A DNA stretch of 64,000 bases from Conchiformibius sp. (GTDB lineage: Bacteria > Pseudomonadota > Gammaproteobacteria > Burkholderiales > Neisseriaceae): assembly GCA_029984035.1 (NCBI GenBank), contig JASBYJ010000001.1, positions 62,001-126,000 of the forward strand, read 5' to 3'. Within the stretch, counting starts at the first letter, position 1; each line of letters begins with the position of its first letter. The notes under the pieces are model-generated. The model worked only from the letters and a program-made list of their open reading frames with translations. It searched no databases and had not been told where the DNA came from. The position numbers and the translations under genes are program-made. Below are positions 28,440 through 36,439 of the stretch, in pieces.

Positions 28440-28868
28440 GATGGTGATGTGTGTGGTTTAGATATTAGGCATTATACTCTAAATATTTTCTTTGTTTAAA
28501 TGTTTTACTTTGTTTTGAAAATTTTCCTTGAAGTGATGCATAGTCGTTGTTTCAAACCGATGGGAAGTATTTGTTGGCAAGAAGTATTTTTTAGTGAATA
28601 GGTATTCAGGCAGCCTGATGGAAGATACGGACGGTATTCATCCGGCCAATTCAGGTGTGTAGAGTATCGGAATGAGGGCTATAAGCGCGAATTTCAGAAA
28701 ACGGCAATTGGGTTTAGCCATTGCCGATAGTGTACGCAAGCATTCCAAGTTCTGCTGTATCGCAGGGAAGGCGGCAGTTGGTTGTCGCCAAACGACTGTT
28801 GGGCTGTTTGGCGGAGGTATCGTGTAATGTGATGGTGGGGCGGCTCTTTCAGGCAGCCTGAAAAGAAA
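28440..28868. other. Intergenic stretch, no convincing gene
   Basis: Contains the presumed promoter region of the nitronate monooxygenase gene (AT-rich to about 28540) and two DUSs (about 28606 and 28849). The short open frames here have no motif and overlap DUSs. Confidence 0.4.
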
Positions 28869-28897
28869 CCGCCGCATGAAAATGCGGCGGTGTTTTT
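28869..28897. terminator. Strong hairpin, terminator of the GT-C glycosyltransferase gene
   Basis: Nine-bp GC-rich stem CCGCCGCAT/ATGCGGCGG with GAAA loop. On the plus strand TGTTTTT follows; on the minus strand GGTTTCTTTT follows. It lies about 70 nt past the glycosyltransferase stop at 28962. Confidence 0.75.
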
Positions 28898-28991
28898 ATG
28901 GGGATTTCTCCAGCAATGCGAAACGAACAAGGCTTGGCGTTGGTTTCACGCATTAGTGCTGTTATGGGGATTTCTCCAACAATGCGAAACG
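28896..28991. repeat. Duplicated 30-bp end of the glycosyltransferase gene
   Basis: 28962-28991 encodes the last residues RFALLEKSP and stop of the minus-strand glycosyltransferase. Nearly the same 30 bp (one difference) recur at 28896-28925, 66 bp on, again reading RFALLEKSP-stop in the minus direction. The sequence between the copies is unrelated. This looks like a partial tandem duplication or a repair scar at the 3' end. Confidence 0.85.
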
Positions 28992-30614
28992 TTCGCGGCG
29001 GTGGCGCGGTCTGCCGCCTTGCCACAGTGTTGCGGCATAGTTTGGCAATTCTTCTGTTTTCGGATTGTATTGCAGTAAAACATAGCGGCATGATAAGTCG
29101 GCGGATACAAAGGGTATTCGCGCATATTGCGACCAAGCTAAGTGTGCATCGGTGTGATTGGGGTCGATGAATAAGCATTCTTTGCCTGTCATCAGGCTTC
29201 GGCGGACATTTTCAGGCAGCGTTCTTTCCATTTGCCGTACAACGGGGCGGTAGCTTTTGGCAGCATCCAGCCAAGGCAGAAACAGGGTCATCATTAACGC
29301 CCATACCAGGGTAACGCCTGCCGTCCAGTTGGTAACGGCCTGTCTGCCGCGAATGCGTTTGCGTGTAACGGCCAACAGCCAAACGGGGGTAAACAGTGTG
29401 GCGGTTACTATCGGCATGATGTCGATATCGCGTACATAATAGGGGCTGAAATAGGCGGCGCGTTCTGCCAGTTTGGCAGGGAAGCCGTAGTTCATAGCGA
29501 AAAAGCCCAGCCACAGAAACAGGGCGGCAAAACCGAACAAAGTCATGCCGAACCAGTTGAAAAATGCCGCAACGCCGCGGCGCAAATGGAAAAGTTGTGC
29601 CGAGGCAGACAATGAAAGTACGGGCAGCAGCAATACCAGTATGTCTTTGTTGCGTTCGGGCGAAACGGCCAGTACCGTGCAGAATACGGCCAACCAAGCA
29701 TAAACCAATGTGCCGGTGCGGGAAAGCTGTTTGCGGCTGCGGTGGCCGCTCCATAATGCAAGCGGCCATACGGGGAAGGCAAACCATAAAAAGTTTTTGA
29801 CAAAATAGGGCAGGGAAAAGGCTGCCTGAAAATTGCGCAAGCCGCCGAATATGCCAAACATACGATGGCCGAAATAGTGTGCGGCCGTATCCGATGAGAA
29901 ATAGAGCAGCAGCAAGGGGTAAAGCGAGAGTAGGGGCAGCGCAAACAGTGAAGAAATAAAACCGAATACGGCAAACCGAGACGTGCGCCATTGCGTTGTA
30001 TGCCACAGGCAGGCGCATAATGCCCACCATAGCGGCAAAGCGGCAAAGTGAAAGGTCTCGCCCAACAGGAAAATGCCGATACCGCCAATCAGTGCGGAAA
30101 AAATAACCTGTTTGGATGAGAGGGATAACGCCCAGCACAGCAAACCGGCTCCTGCAAACAAAACGGCATTGCTGTTGAGAAAATGCATCACGGGCAACAA
30201 ACCTATGGCGCCGGCATTCAGCAATACCGTTGTACGTCCGTGATATTTTCCCAGTAAACGATAGCCTGCCATGCCGCAGCCGGTGAATCCTATGGCTGCG
30301 AACAGAGCGCCTGAAAATCGTGCGGCTGAATACGCATCGGCAGCCCAAGGGGACAGCAGCTTCACAAATACCGCACAAATCCACACGTAAAGCGGAGAGA
30401 AGTGTGTACTCTCGGCGGCAGGCAGTATGGGGTAACGCAAATTTTGCTGAAGCACGCTTTCTATGGCCGTAAACAGATACGGTTCGCTCGGTTTCCACAA
30501 ATCATGGGAAAACACACCCGGCCAAAGCCATACGAATACCAACAGCAAAAGCAACCACGGATATTCCCGTGCAGAATCATCGGAGCGTTTTGAAACGGGT
30601 GTGTAAGTCAGCAT
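28962..30614 (-). CDS. ArnT-like GT-C glycosyltransferase (GT39/83 family)
   Basis: About 550 residues, an integral membrane glycosyltransferase that would use a polyprenyl-phosphate sugar on the periplasmic face. Around eleven hydrophobic segments fill residues 20-450. The first periplasmic loop carries FSHDLWKPSEPYLFTAIES, the position where GT-C enzymes keep acidic catalytic residues; here the usual D-E-P reads S-E-P, keeping the glutamate. A soluble C-terminal part (about 460-550) follows. ATG 30614 (MLTYTP) is preferred because related neisserial proteins, as I remember them, start this way; ATG 30647 is also possible. Acceptor (lipid A, protein or other glycan) cannot be read from sequence. 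The 3' end is partly duplicated. Confidence 0.8.
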   Translation of the reverse strand: MLTYTPVSKRSDDSAREYPWLLLLLVFVWLWPGVFSHDLWKPSEPYLFTAIESVLQQNLRYPILPAAESTHFSPLYVWICAVFVKLLSPWAADAYSAARFSGALFAAIGFTGCGMAGYRLLGKYHGRTTVLLNAGAIGLLPVMHFLNSNAVLFAGAGLLCWALSLSSKQVIFSALIGGIGIFLLGETFHFAALPLWWALCACLWHTTQWRTSRFAVFGFISSLFALPLLSLYPLLLLYFSSDTAAHYFGHRMFGIFGGLRNFQAAFSLPYFVKNFLWFAFPVWPLALWSGHRSRKQLSRTGTLVYAWLAVFCTVLAVSPERNKDILVLLLPVLSLSASAQLFHLRRGVAAFFNWFGMTLFGFAALFLWLGFFAMNYGFPAKLAERAAYFSPYYVRDIDIMPIVTATLFTPVWLLAVTRKRIRGRQAVTNWTAGVTLVWALMMTLFLPWLDAAKSYRPVVRQMERTLPENVRRSLMTGKECLFIDPNHTDAHLAWSQYARIPFVSADLSCRYVLLQYNPKTEELPNYAATLWQGGRPRHRRERFALLEKSP

Positions 30615-30736
30615 GGCTAGTCGGTTACGGATAGATACGGTAGGCATTATAACCGAACGCCTGTATGCGGGCGCAGTGTTGTGATGCGCTTCAGGCAGCG
30701 TGAAAGTAAAGATTTTGCATTGGTATTACGCTTATC

Positions 30737-30752
30737 TTATAATTAATAATAA
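30737..30752. promoter_or_regulatory. Fur-box-like palindrome upstream of hemO
   Basis: TTATAATTAATAATAA is a near-perfect AT-rich palindrome (two symmetric positions off) about 70 nt before the hemO start. It resembles Fur sites, and haem oxygenase genes are normally iron-repressed through Fur. A possible -10 TATAAA lies just downstream (about 30766). Confidence 0.5.
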
Positions 30753-30823
30753 GTTTTATTTACATTATAAAACTTAGAAAATCATCTTTTTTGCATTTAA
30801 TCTTCAATCAGGAGTCAGAGACT

Positions 30824-31399
30824 ATGAGCGAATACACCTTTGCGGAATATCTGAAAACCAACAGCCATGCTACGCACGATACTGTAGATAATTTGGTCAG
30901 TTCATGCAAACCGTTTGATACAGTTGAAAATTACACCAAATTCCTCCAGCTTCAGGCAGTGTTTCATAAAATTGTCGACCCTATTTACAAAGATGCCGAA
31001 TTGAACAAACACATTCCCAATTTAGCTTCTTTGGCACGTCATGACGCGGTGTTGAAAGATTTGTCCGACCTCAATGCCGAACCTGTGGATTTGGATGTGG
31101 CTTTGCCCAATCCGGACGGTTCGGAAGCACTGGGTTGGCTGTATTGCGCGGAAGGTTCTAATTTGGGAGCAGCGTTTTTATTTAAAGATGTGCAAAATAA
31201 ATTGAATTTCGATGCCGAACACGGTGCCTCGCACCTTGCGCCTCATGCAGACGGGCGCGGCAAACATTGGCGCGAATTTATTTCCTACCTTAATCAACTA
31301 TCTAATAATCAGGAAGTTAGGGAAGAGGCTCTGCGCGGTGCGCTCAATGCGTTCCATCTCTATAAAATCTTAGTACGGAAGATTTTCGCCATAGCTTAA
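30824..31399 (+). CDS. hemO: Haem oxygenase HemO
   Basis: Cytoplasmic enzyme that opens haem to biliverdin, CO and iron, letting the cell use host haem as an iron source. 191 residues. Residues closely parallel meningococcal HemO: THDTVDNLV, where His18 corresponds to the proximal haem ligand, FLQLQAVFHKIVDPIYKDAELNK, LGWLYCAEGSNLGAAFLFK (distal helix) and HLAPHADGRGKHWREF. The short C-terminal tail after the last helix, present in the meningococcal protein, is missing here. ATG 30824 follows CAGGAG at a suitable distance. No haem receptor gene is adjacent. Closed by a DUS-pair terminator. Confidence 0.95.
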   Translation: MSEYTFAEYLKTNSHATHDTVDNLVSSCKPFDTVENYTKFLQLQAVFHKIVDPIYKDAELNKHIPNLASLARHDAVLKDLSDLNAEPVDLDVALPNPDGSEALGWLYCAEGSNLGAAFLFKDVQNKLNFDAEHGASHLAPHADGRGKHWREFISYLNQLSNNQEVREEALRGALNAFHLYKILVRKIFAIA

Positions 31400-31422
31400 A
31401 CGATTGGAAAGCATTTCGCTTT

Positions 31423-31452
31423 AGGCTGCCTGAAAAGATTCAGGCAGCCTTT
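31423..31452 (+). terminator. DUS-pair terminator after hemO
   Basis: Perfect 12-bp stem AGGCTGCCTGAA/TTCAGGCAGCCT around AAGA, then TTGTG. A TATAAT at 31459-31464 directly after it may be the -10 of ftsB. Confidence 0.75.
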
Positions 31453-31493
31453 GTGCTGTATAATGTCCGCCATTGTTTCAGATGGCGAAGATT

Positions 31494-31778
31494 ATGAAAT
31501 CTATCCATATTATCCCCGGTGTCTTGATTGTTATGCTGCTGTGGCTGCACTATCATATTTGGTTGGCAAACGGAGGATTGCATAGTGAATATAAAGACTT
31601 AAAGCATAAAACAGATGTATTGCAAAAGGAAAACGAAGAATTGAGCCGAAACAACCGAATACTCAAGGCCGAAGTGGAAAGTATGAGGCAAGGTGCTGAA
31701 GCATTGTCTGAAACCGTCCGCAGCAGGTATGGTTATATCCGCGAAGGCGAAACCCTGTATCAATTGAAACCGGAATAA
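31494..31778 (+). CDS. ftsB: Cell division protein FtsB
   Basis: About 94 residues: a short cytoplasmic start, one transmembrane helix (IIPGVLIVMLLWLHYHIWL), a periplasmic coiled coil (LKHKTDVLQKENEELSRNNRILKAEVESM) and the conserved RYGYIREGETLYQL end. This is the FtsB/DivIC layout of the FtsQLB divisome complex. ATG 31494 is chosen; ATG 31482 would add MAKI. In many proteobacteria ftsB follows eno, but here hemO and a terminator precede it. Confidence 0.9.
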   Translation: MKSIHIIPGVLIVMLLWLHYHIWLANGGLHSEYKDLKHKTDVLQKENEELSRNNRILKAEVESMRQGAEALSETVRSRYGYIREGETLYQLKPE

Positions 31779-31782
31779 CACC

Positions 31783-32250
31783 ATGAAGCCCGAAAATGAT
31801 ATGCGCTATACGGAATTTGTCCGCACATTGGTGCAAACCCGTTTGGTTTATACCTTGCAGGACAGCGAAAGTTTTTTTGCGGAATGTCCGTCCGAGGCTT
31901 ATGACGATGAATTCGGCGAACCCGTTCCCGTTTATTGCGTGTGGGACAATGCCGCCGATGCGCAAGCGTGCTGCAAGGAAGAGTGGGCGGATTACCGCTT
32001 GGAAGAATGGCCTTTGGAAGACTTTATGACGGAGGTTTTAATCGAAAGCGACCAAGTGGCGGCATTAATGGGTGTTGCGTTCGATGAAAACCTGTTCGGT
32101 ACGGAAATCGAGCCGATAGAGCTTTTGGCGGATTTGCTCGATGAAATCCGACATCAAAATGCCGAGCATTTTTACCCGCGTTTTCGCGAATTGCAGGACT
32201 ACCGCCTTGAATGGGAACTCATGATGCAGGGCGGCAATATTGTGCATTAA
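31783..32250 (+). CDS. DUF2750 protein
   Basis: 155-residue acidic, soluble protein of unknown function, four bases after the ftsB stop and therefore probably in the same transcript. It matches the DUF2750 pattern: FAECPSEAYDDE and PVYCVWDNAADAQACCKEEWADYRLEEWPLEDFM, with a conserved W-x-L-E-x-F type stretch. No signal peptide, membrane segment or catalytic motif is seen. Whether it has anything to do with cell division is unknown. Confidence 0.8.
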   Translation: MKPENDMRYTEFVRTLVQTRLVYTLQDSESFFAECPSEAYDDEFGEPVPVYCVWDNAADAQACCKEEWADYRLEEWPLEDFMTEVLIESDQVAALMGVAFDENLFGTEIEPIELLADLLDEIRHQNAEHFYPRFRELQDYRLEWELMMQGGNIVH

Positions 32251-32483
32251 GCCGGCAGAGATAGAGCCGTATCATATCCCTGCTGCGTTTCAGGCAGCCT
32301 GCAACGCAGGAGATGTATCACAACAATCACTACACTCTTCCCGCATTCCAATCCGATTGTGCTGTTCGATACCGTTCTACAGTTCGTACTGCTTGGTTTC
32401 AGGCAGCCGCGGGTCTTATCCTCATCTTGTTTCCATACATAACGCAGGCTGCCTGAAAACGATTGTCTATTAGGAGAAATACC

Positions 32484-33668
32484 ATGCACAACTATCTTAC
32501 CCCCAACTTTTCTTTTGCGCCCATGCTGCCCGAAAAAGCTTCAGGCAGCCGTGTTTGGGATACGGACGGCAAAGAATATATCGATTTGGCAGGCGGTATC
32601 GCCGTGAATGCACTGGGGCACTGCCATCCCGAATTGGTAGAGGCGCTTGCGCTGCAGGCAGGCAGGCTGTGGCACATTTCAAACTATTACACCAGCCGAC
32701 CGGCGCAAAATCTTGCCCGTCAATTGGTGGAAAACAGTTTTGCCGACAAAGTGTTTTTTGCCAATTCAGGAGCGGAAGCCAACGAAGCCGCATTAAAACT
32801 CGCCCGCAAATTCGCAAGAGAACATGACGGCGGACACAAACACGAAATTGTCGCCTGTGTAAACGCTTTTCACGGGCGTACTTTATTTACCGTTTCCGTA
32901 GGCGGCCAGCCCAAATACAGCCGCGATTTCGCACCGTTGCCGCAAGGTATCAGCCACATTCCGTTTAATGACAGCGAAGCATTGAAACAAGCGGTTTCCG
33001 AGCGCACTTGCGCCGTGATAATCGAACCGATACAAGGCGAAAGCGGCGTATTGCCGGCTACGCAGGAGTTTTTAAGTACGGCGCGCGAATTGTGCAACCG
33101 TTTTCAGGCAGCCTTTATTCTGGATGAAGTGCAAACCGGTATCGGGCGTACTGCCAAGCTGTTTGCTTACGAACATTACGGTATCGTTCCCGATATTCTC
33201 ACTTCCGCCAAAGCATTGGGTTGCGGTATTCCCATCGCGGCCATGCTGACGACCGACCGCTTTGCCCCCGCTTTTTCACCGGGCAGCCATGGCAGCACGT
33301 TTGGCGGCAATCCTTTGGCATGTGCCGTTGCCGACCGTGCTTTAAGCATTATCCGTCAGCCGGAAACATTGGCTCATGTTGCGGAGCAGGGCGGACGGTT
33401 GGCGCAGCAATTGCAGGAAATAGGACGCGACACCGGTATGTTTCAAGAAGTGCGCGGCAAAGGTTTGCTGCTCGGTGCGGTTCTGACGAGCCGATACGAA
33501 GGGCGTGCGGCCGATATGGTTCAGGCAGCCTTAAAACACGGCGTGATGATTTTGGCTGCGGGCGGTAATGTGTTGCGGTTCGCACCCTCTTTGTTGCTGA
33601 ATGACGAGGATTTGCAAGAGGGTATGCACCGCCTGCGCCAAGCATTGATGATTTTTCAGGCTGCCTGA
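32484..33668 (+). CDS. argD: Acetylornithine/succinyldiaminopimelate aminotransferase
   Basis: Class-III PLP aminotransferase of arginine synthesis that may also serve the DAP pathway together with dapE. 394 residues. Seen: DLAGGIAVNALGHCHPE, the cofactor motif NSGAEANEAA (about 94-103), NAFHGRT (128-133), ILDEVQTGIGRTG-like (Asp214), and the Schiff-base lysine K243 in SAKALGCGIP. GGAG before ATG 32484 settles the start; an upstream frame of seven codons lacks it. The C-terminal FQAA and stop come from a DUS. Confidence 0.95.
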   Translation: MHNYLTPNFSFAPMLPEKASGSRVWDTDGKEYIDLAGGIAVNALGHCHPELVEALALQAGRLWHISNYYTSRPAQNLARQLVENSFADKVFFANSGAEANEAALKLARKFAREHDGGHKHEIVACVNAFHGRTLFTVSVGGQPKYSRDFAPLPQGISHIPFNDSEALKQAVSERTCAVIIEPIQGESGVLPATQEFLSTARELCNRFQAAFILDEVQTGIGRTAKLFAYEHYGIVPDILTSAKALGCGIPIAAMLTTDRFAPAFSPGSHGSTFGGNPLACAVADRALSIIRQPETLAHVAEQGGRLAQQLQEIGRDTGMFQEVRGKGLLLGAVLTSRYEGRAADMVQAALKHGVMILAAGGNVLRFAPSLLLNDEDLQEGMHRLRQALMIFQAA

Positions 33669-33787
33669 AAGCAGGCTTTGTAGATTACAGGATGTTTGAT
33701 TGCAAAGTGTAAATGGCTATTGCGGTGATTTTCGATAAGACGTGTTGTTGCGTTGTCGGGTCAATCCAAAGCTACCGTGCCGATTGT

Positions 33788-33846
33788 GCCGGCCGGTATG
33801 TTTGCTCCACATTCTATATGATTGGGAGACAAGCATATCGGCCGGC
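33788..33846. other. Long-loop inverted repeat after argD
   Basis: Thirteen-bp arms GCCGGCCGGTATG and CATATCGGCCGGC (one G-T) enclose 33 nt, with GTTTTAATTG after it on the plus strand. It may terminate argD or mark a small RNA; the convergent DUF836 gene ends 50 nt further on. Confidence 0.45.
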
Positions 33847-33894
33847 GTTTTAATTGCGCAGAGCGTTTAGATATGTCGGTTCGGATACGGTATT

Positions 33895-34176
33895 TTATGT
33901 TTGTACGGGCCGGTTGGTATCGTTTGCGGATTTAAGGCAGCTGTGTTGTTTTAAAAAAGCGGTTAATGCTGCTTTATCCAAATGCCAATAGCAAATTTCG
34001 TTTTGGCCGTGGAGCAATACAGGCACTTTTTCATCATAGAGCGCTTCCCATTCGGGGAAGTCGTCAATCGGGATAATGTCCAGCCCAAAGCCGTATTGCT
34101 GCTTGAAAACTTGCAGTTCATCAAGCATTTGGTGGCAAAGGTGGCAGTATTCGCGAAACAGTAGGGTCAGGGTCAT
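33895..34176 (-). CDS. Glutaredoxin-like DUF836 protein
   Basis: 93 residues of a thioredoxin-fold protein. It has the redox motif C-H-L-C (LFREYCHLCHQM) near the N-terminus and the cis-proline VPVLL, both typical of the glutaredoxin family DUF836. The start codon overlaps the fmt stop by four bases (ATGA), so it is translated in the same operon. The partner is unknown. Confidence 0.85.
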   Translation of the reverse strand: MTLTLLFREYCHLCHQMLDELQVFKQQYGFGLDIIPIDDFPEWEALYDEKVPVLLHGQNEICYWHLDKAALTAFLKQHSCLKSANDTNRPVQT

Positions 34177-35114
34177 GGGCGAACCTCGTTGAATGATTCG
34201 CCTTCCTTTATGTTTTTACCGGATAAAAAGGCAGCGGCGGTCATGCGTTTGCTGCCGGCTGCCTGTAATTCTGTGATGCATACGGCATCTTGGCCGCAGG
34301 CAACGGTAATGCCTGCGGACGATACGGACAACACGGTACCTGCTTGTCCTTGCTGTTTGACGCAGTGCGCCCGCCAGAGTTTTAAGGGTTGCCCCTGCCA
34401 CAAAGTCCATGCGGCGGGAACGGGGTTGAAGGCGCGGATTTTGCGGTCGATGGTGCAGGCGTCTTGCGTCCAGTCTATTCTGGCTTCTTCTTTGTTGAGT
34501 TTGGCGGCATAGGTTATGCCGTGTTCGGGTTGAGGAACGGCTTTCAGGCTGCCTGAACATTGCAAATTCTGCAAGTCTGCAACGATGGCCTGTGCACCTA
34601 AATGCATAAGCGCATCGTGAACTTCGTTGGCCGTGTCGGTCGGGGAAATGGCGTAGCGGTGCTCGCTGATGACGGCTCCGGTATCCAAACCTGCATCCAT
34701 CTGCATAATACAAACGCCTGTTTCGGCATCGCCTGCTTCGATGGCGCGCTGTATCGGAGCGGCGCCGCGCCAACGGGGCAATAATGAAGCGTGAATGTTC
34801 AGGCAGCCGTGTTTGGGCGTATCCAATACTTCTTGCGGCAAAATCAATCCGTATGCGGCAACCACCATTACATCGGCTTCAAGGCTTTTGAGCAGATTCA
34901 ATGCTTCCGTGTTGTTGCGCAGTTTTTCAGGCTGCGCTACACGCAAACCCAGTTCCAAAGCGGTTTGTTTAACGGGTGATGCTTGCAGCTGCATACCGCG
35001 CCCTTTGGGGCGGTCGGGTTGGGTTAATACCAATGGAATGTTGAAACCCGCTTGTGCAACCGCACGCAGTGCGGCAGCGGCGAAATCGGGCGTGCCGGCA
35101 AAAATAACGTTCAT
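34173..35114 (-). CDS. fmt: Methionyl-tRNA formyltransferase
   Basis: Transfers a formyl group from 10-formyl-THF to Met-tRNAi for translation initiation. 313 residues. Landmarks: MNVIFAGTPDFAAAAL, LTQPDRPKGRG, the catalytic segment LNIHASLLPRWRGAAPIQRAI with Asn/His, and MDAGLDTG. The C-terminal OB-like domain ends with KNIKEGESF. ATG 35114 overlaps the stop of the upstream membrane protein gene by four bases (ATGA); the frame continues far upstream but without family similarity. It works in concert with def upstream in the same direction. Confidence 0.96.
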   Translation of the reverse strand: MNVIFAGTPDFAAAALRAVAQAGFNIPLVLTQPDRPKGRGMQLQASPVKQTALELGLRVAQPEKLRNNTEALNLLKSLEADVMVVAAYGLILPQEVLDTPKHGCLNIHASLLPRWRGAAPIQRAIEAGDAETGVCIMQMDAGLDTGAVISEHRYAISPTDTANEVHDALMHLGAQAIVADLQNLQCSGSLKAVPQPEHGITYAAKLNKEEARIDWTQDACTIDRKIRAFNPVPAAWTLWQGQPLKLWRAHCVKQQGQAGTVLSVSSAGITVACGQDAVCITELQAAGSKRMTAAAFLSGKNIKEGESFNEVRP

Positions 35115-35689
35115 CGGGGAGTGTCCTTTACACATAAAATCTGCCGCCACATCAGCCATCCGCTGCGTATCAGTAATGCTCCCGTCAGTGCGGCGGCTGA
35201 AAAAAACAGGCTGGGGCGGCGTATCGACCGCCATGCGGCAAAAATGAAAACGGCGATGCCGATAAGCATTGCCAATGTGCCGCATAGTGCGTAAACGGCG
35301 GTTCGGCGTTGGGATAAGGCGGCGTTTTGCTGCATGAGCAAGTATTGGATGCGGTGTGCAAACCACCACATCGGCAGGCTTACAGCTATCAGATAACAGA
35401 TGAAAACCTGCCACACTTCCAAATGGCTGTCTTCGTCCCAAGCGGCAAGCAGCGGCAGCAGCGAGAGCAAGCGCAAATAGGCGGCGGGGGAAATGTGTTT
35501 GCCTAATAGCGAGACGGGCGGGCTGCCTTGTGTGATGCTGTTGGCGGTTAGGGAAACCTGCATCCAGCCGAGCAGCCACGCCATGATAAGAAATTTGGCA
35601 TCGAAAAACGGGACAAACGCTGCTGCTGCCAAGAGCAGTGCGTAACGCAGATAGGCGTACAGCAGGGTGTCGGGCGTGTCGGTTTTCAT
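35111..35689 (-). CDS. Polytopic membrane protein of unknown function
   Basis: 192 residues with about five hydrophobic segments (near 12-30, 30-50, 68-84, 92-110, 130-150 and possibly 155-175) and no recognised motif. It lies between def and fmt and overlaps fmt by four bases, so it belongs to that transcript. Its neighbours concern N-terminal methionine formylation, but nothing in the protein itself points to that pathway. Confidence 0.7.
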   Translation of the reverse strand: MKTDTPDTLLYAYLRYALLLAAAAFVPFFDAKFLIMAWLLGWMQVSLTANSITQGSPPVSLLGKHISPAAYLRLLSLLPLLAAWDEDSHLEVWQVFICYLIAVSLPMWWFAHRIQYLLMQQNAALSQRRTAVYALCGTLAMLIGIAVFIFAAWRSIRRPSLFFSAAALTGALLIRSGWLMWRQILCVKDTPR

Positions 35690-35784
35690 GGCGGGAAGAT
35701 TGCAGGCAGCCTGAATGTGCTTAAGCGGGCGGTTGGTAAAACATTTCAGGCAGCAAGAAATATCAGGCTGCCTGAAAACACGGA

Positions 35785-36288
35785 TTAGAGAGTTTCGCGT
35801 TGGCGTTTTTTCAGTTTGGTTTTGATGCGGTTTTGTTTCAACGGCGAAAGGTATTCGACAAACAGTTTGCCTGCCAAATGGTCCATTTCATGTTGGATGC
35901 AAATTGCCAACAGGCCGTCTGCATCGAGCTTCTGAGGTTTGCCGTCTCTGTCCAGATATTCTATGGTAACCGTTTCGGCGCGGGTAACGGTTTCGTAAAT
36001 GCCCGGAATGGACAGGCAGCCTTCTTCGTAAGTGGTTTCCCCGTTTTTATGGGTGATAACGGGGTTGATTAAGGCTAACAGCTGATTGCGCTCTTCCGAC
36101 AGGTCAATCACGATAACGCGTTCGTGTACATCCACTTGCGTGGCTGCCAAGCCGATACCGCGTGCGGCATACATGGTTTCCGCCATATCGTCAATCAGAG
36201 TGCGGATGCGGTCGTCCACAGCGGCAACGGGCTGTGCAACGATGTGTAAGCGTTCGTTGGGATGGGTTAAAATAGGGAGTAGGGCCAT
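35785..36288 (-). CDS. def: Peptide deformylase
   Basis: Metallo-hydrolase (normally Fe2+) that removes formyl groups from new proteins. 167 residues. The three motifs are GIGLAATQ (45-51), EGCLS (Cys91) and QHEMDHLAG (His133, Glu134, His137). First gene of the def / membrane protein / fmt / DUF836 set, about 95 bp before the next gene with a DUS pair in between. Divergent from the LysM protein. Confidence 0.97.
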   Translation of the reverse strand: MALLPILTHPNERLHIVAQPVAAVDDRIRTLIDDMAETMYAARGIGLAATQVDVHERVIVIDLSEERNQLLALINPVITHKNGETTYEEGCLSIPGIYETVTRAETVTIEYLDRDGKPQKLDADGLLAICIQHEMDHLAGKLFVEYLSPLKQNRIKTKLKKRQRETL

Positions 36289-36439
36289 TTTTCTTTCCGT
36301 GTATGGGGTTGAATGCGGGTGTGTGGCATACTTGCCAAATCATTTGGATAAAACTGCCTAAAATGCGGCAGAATACTTTAAAATACACTATTATTACGTT
36401 TATTCGTTAAATCATGTAATCCGAAGTGGGAGACTTGTG

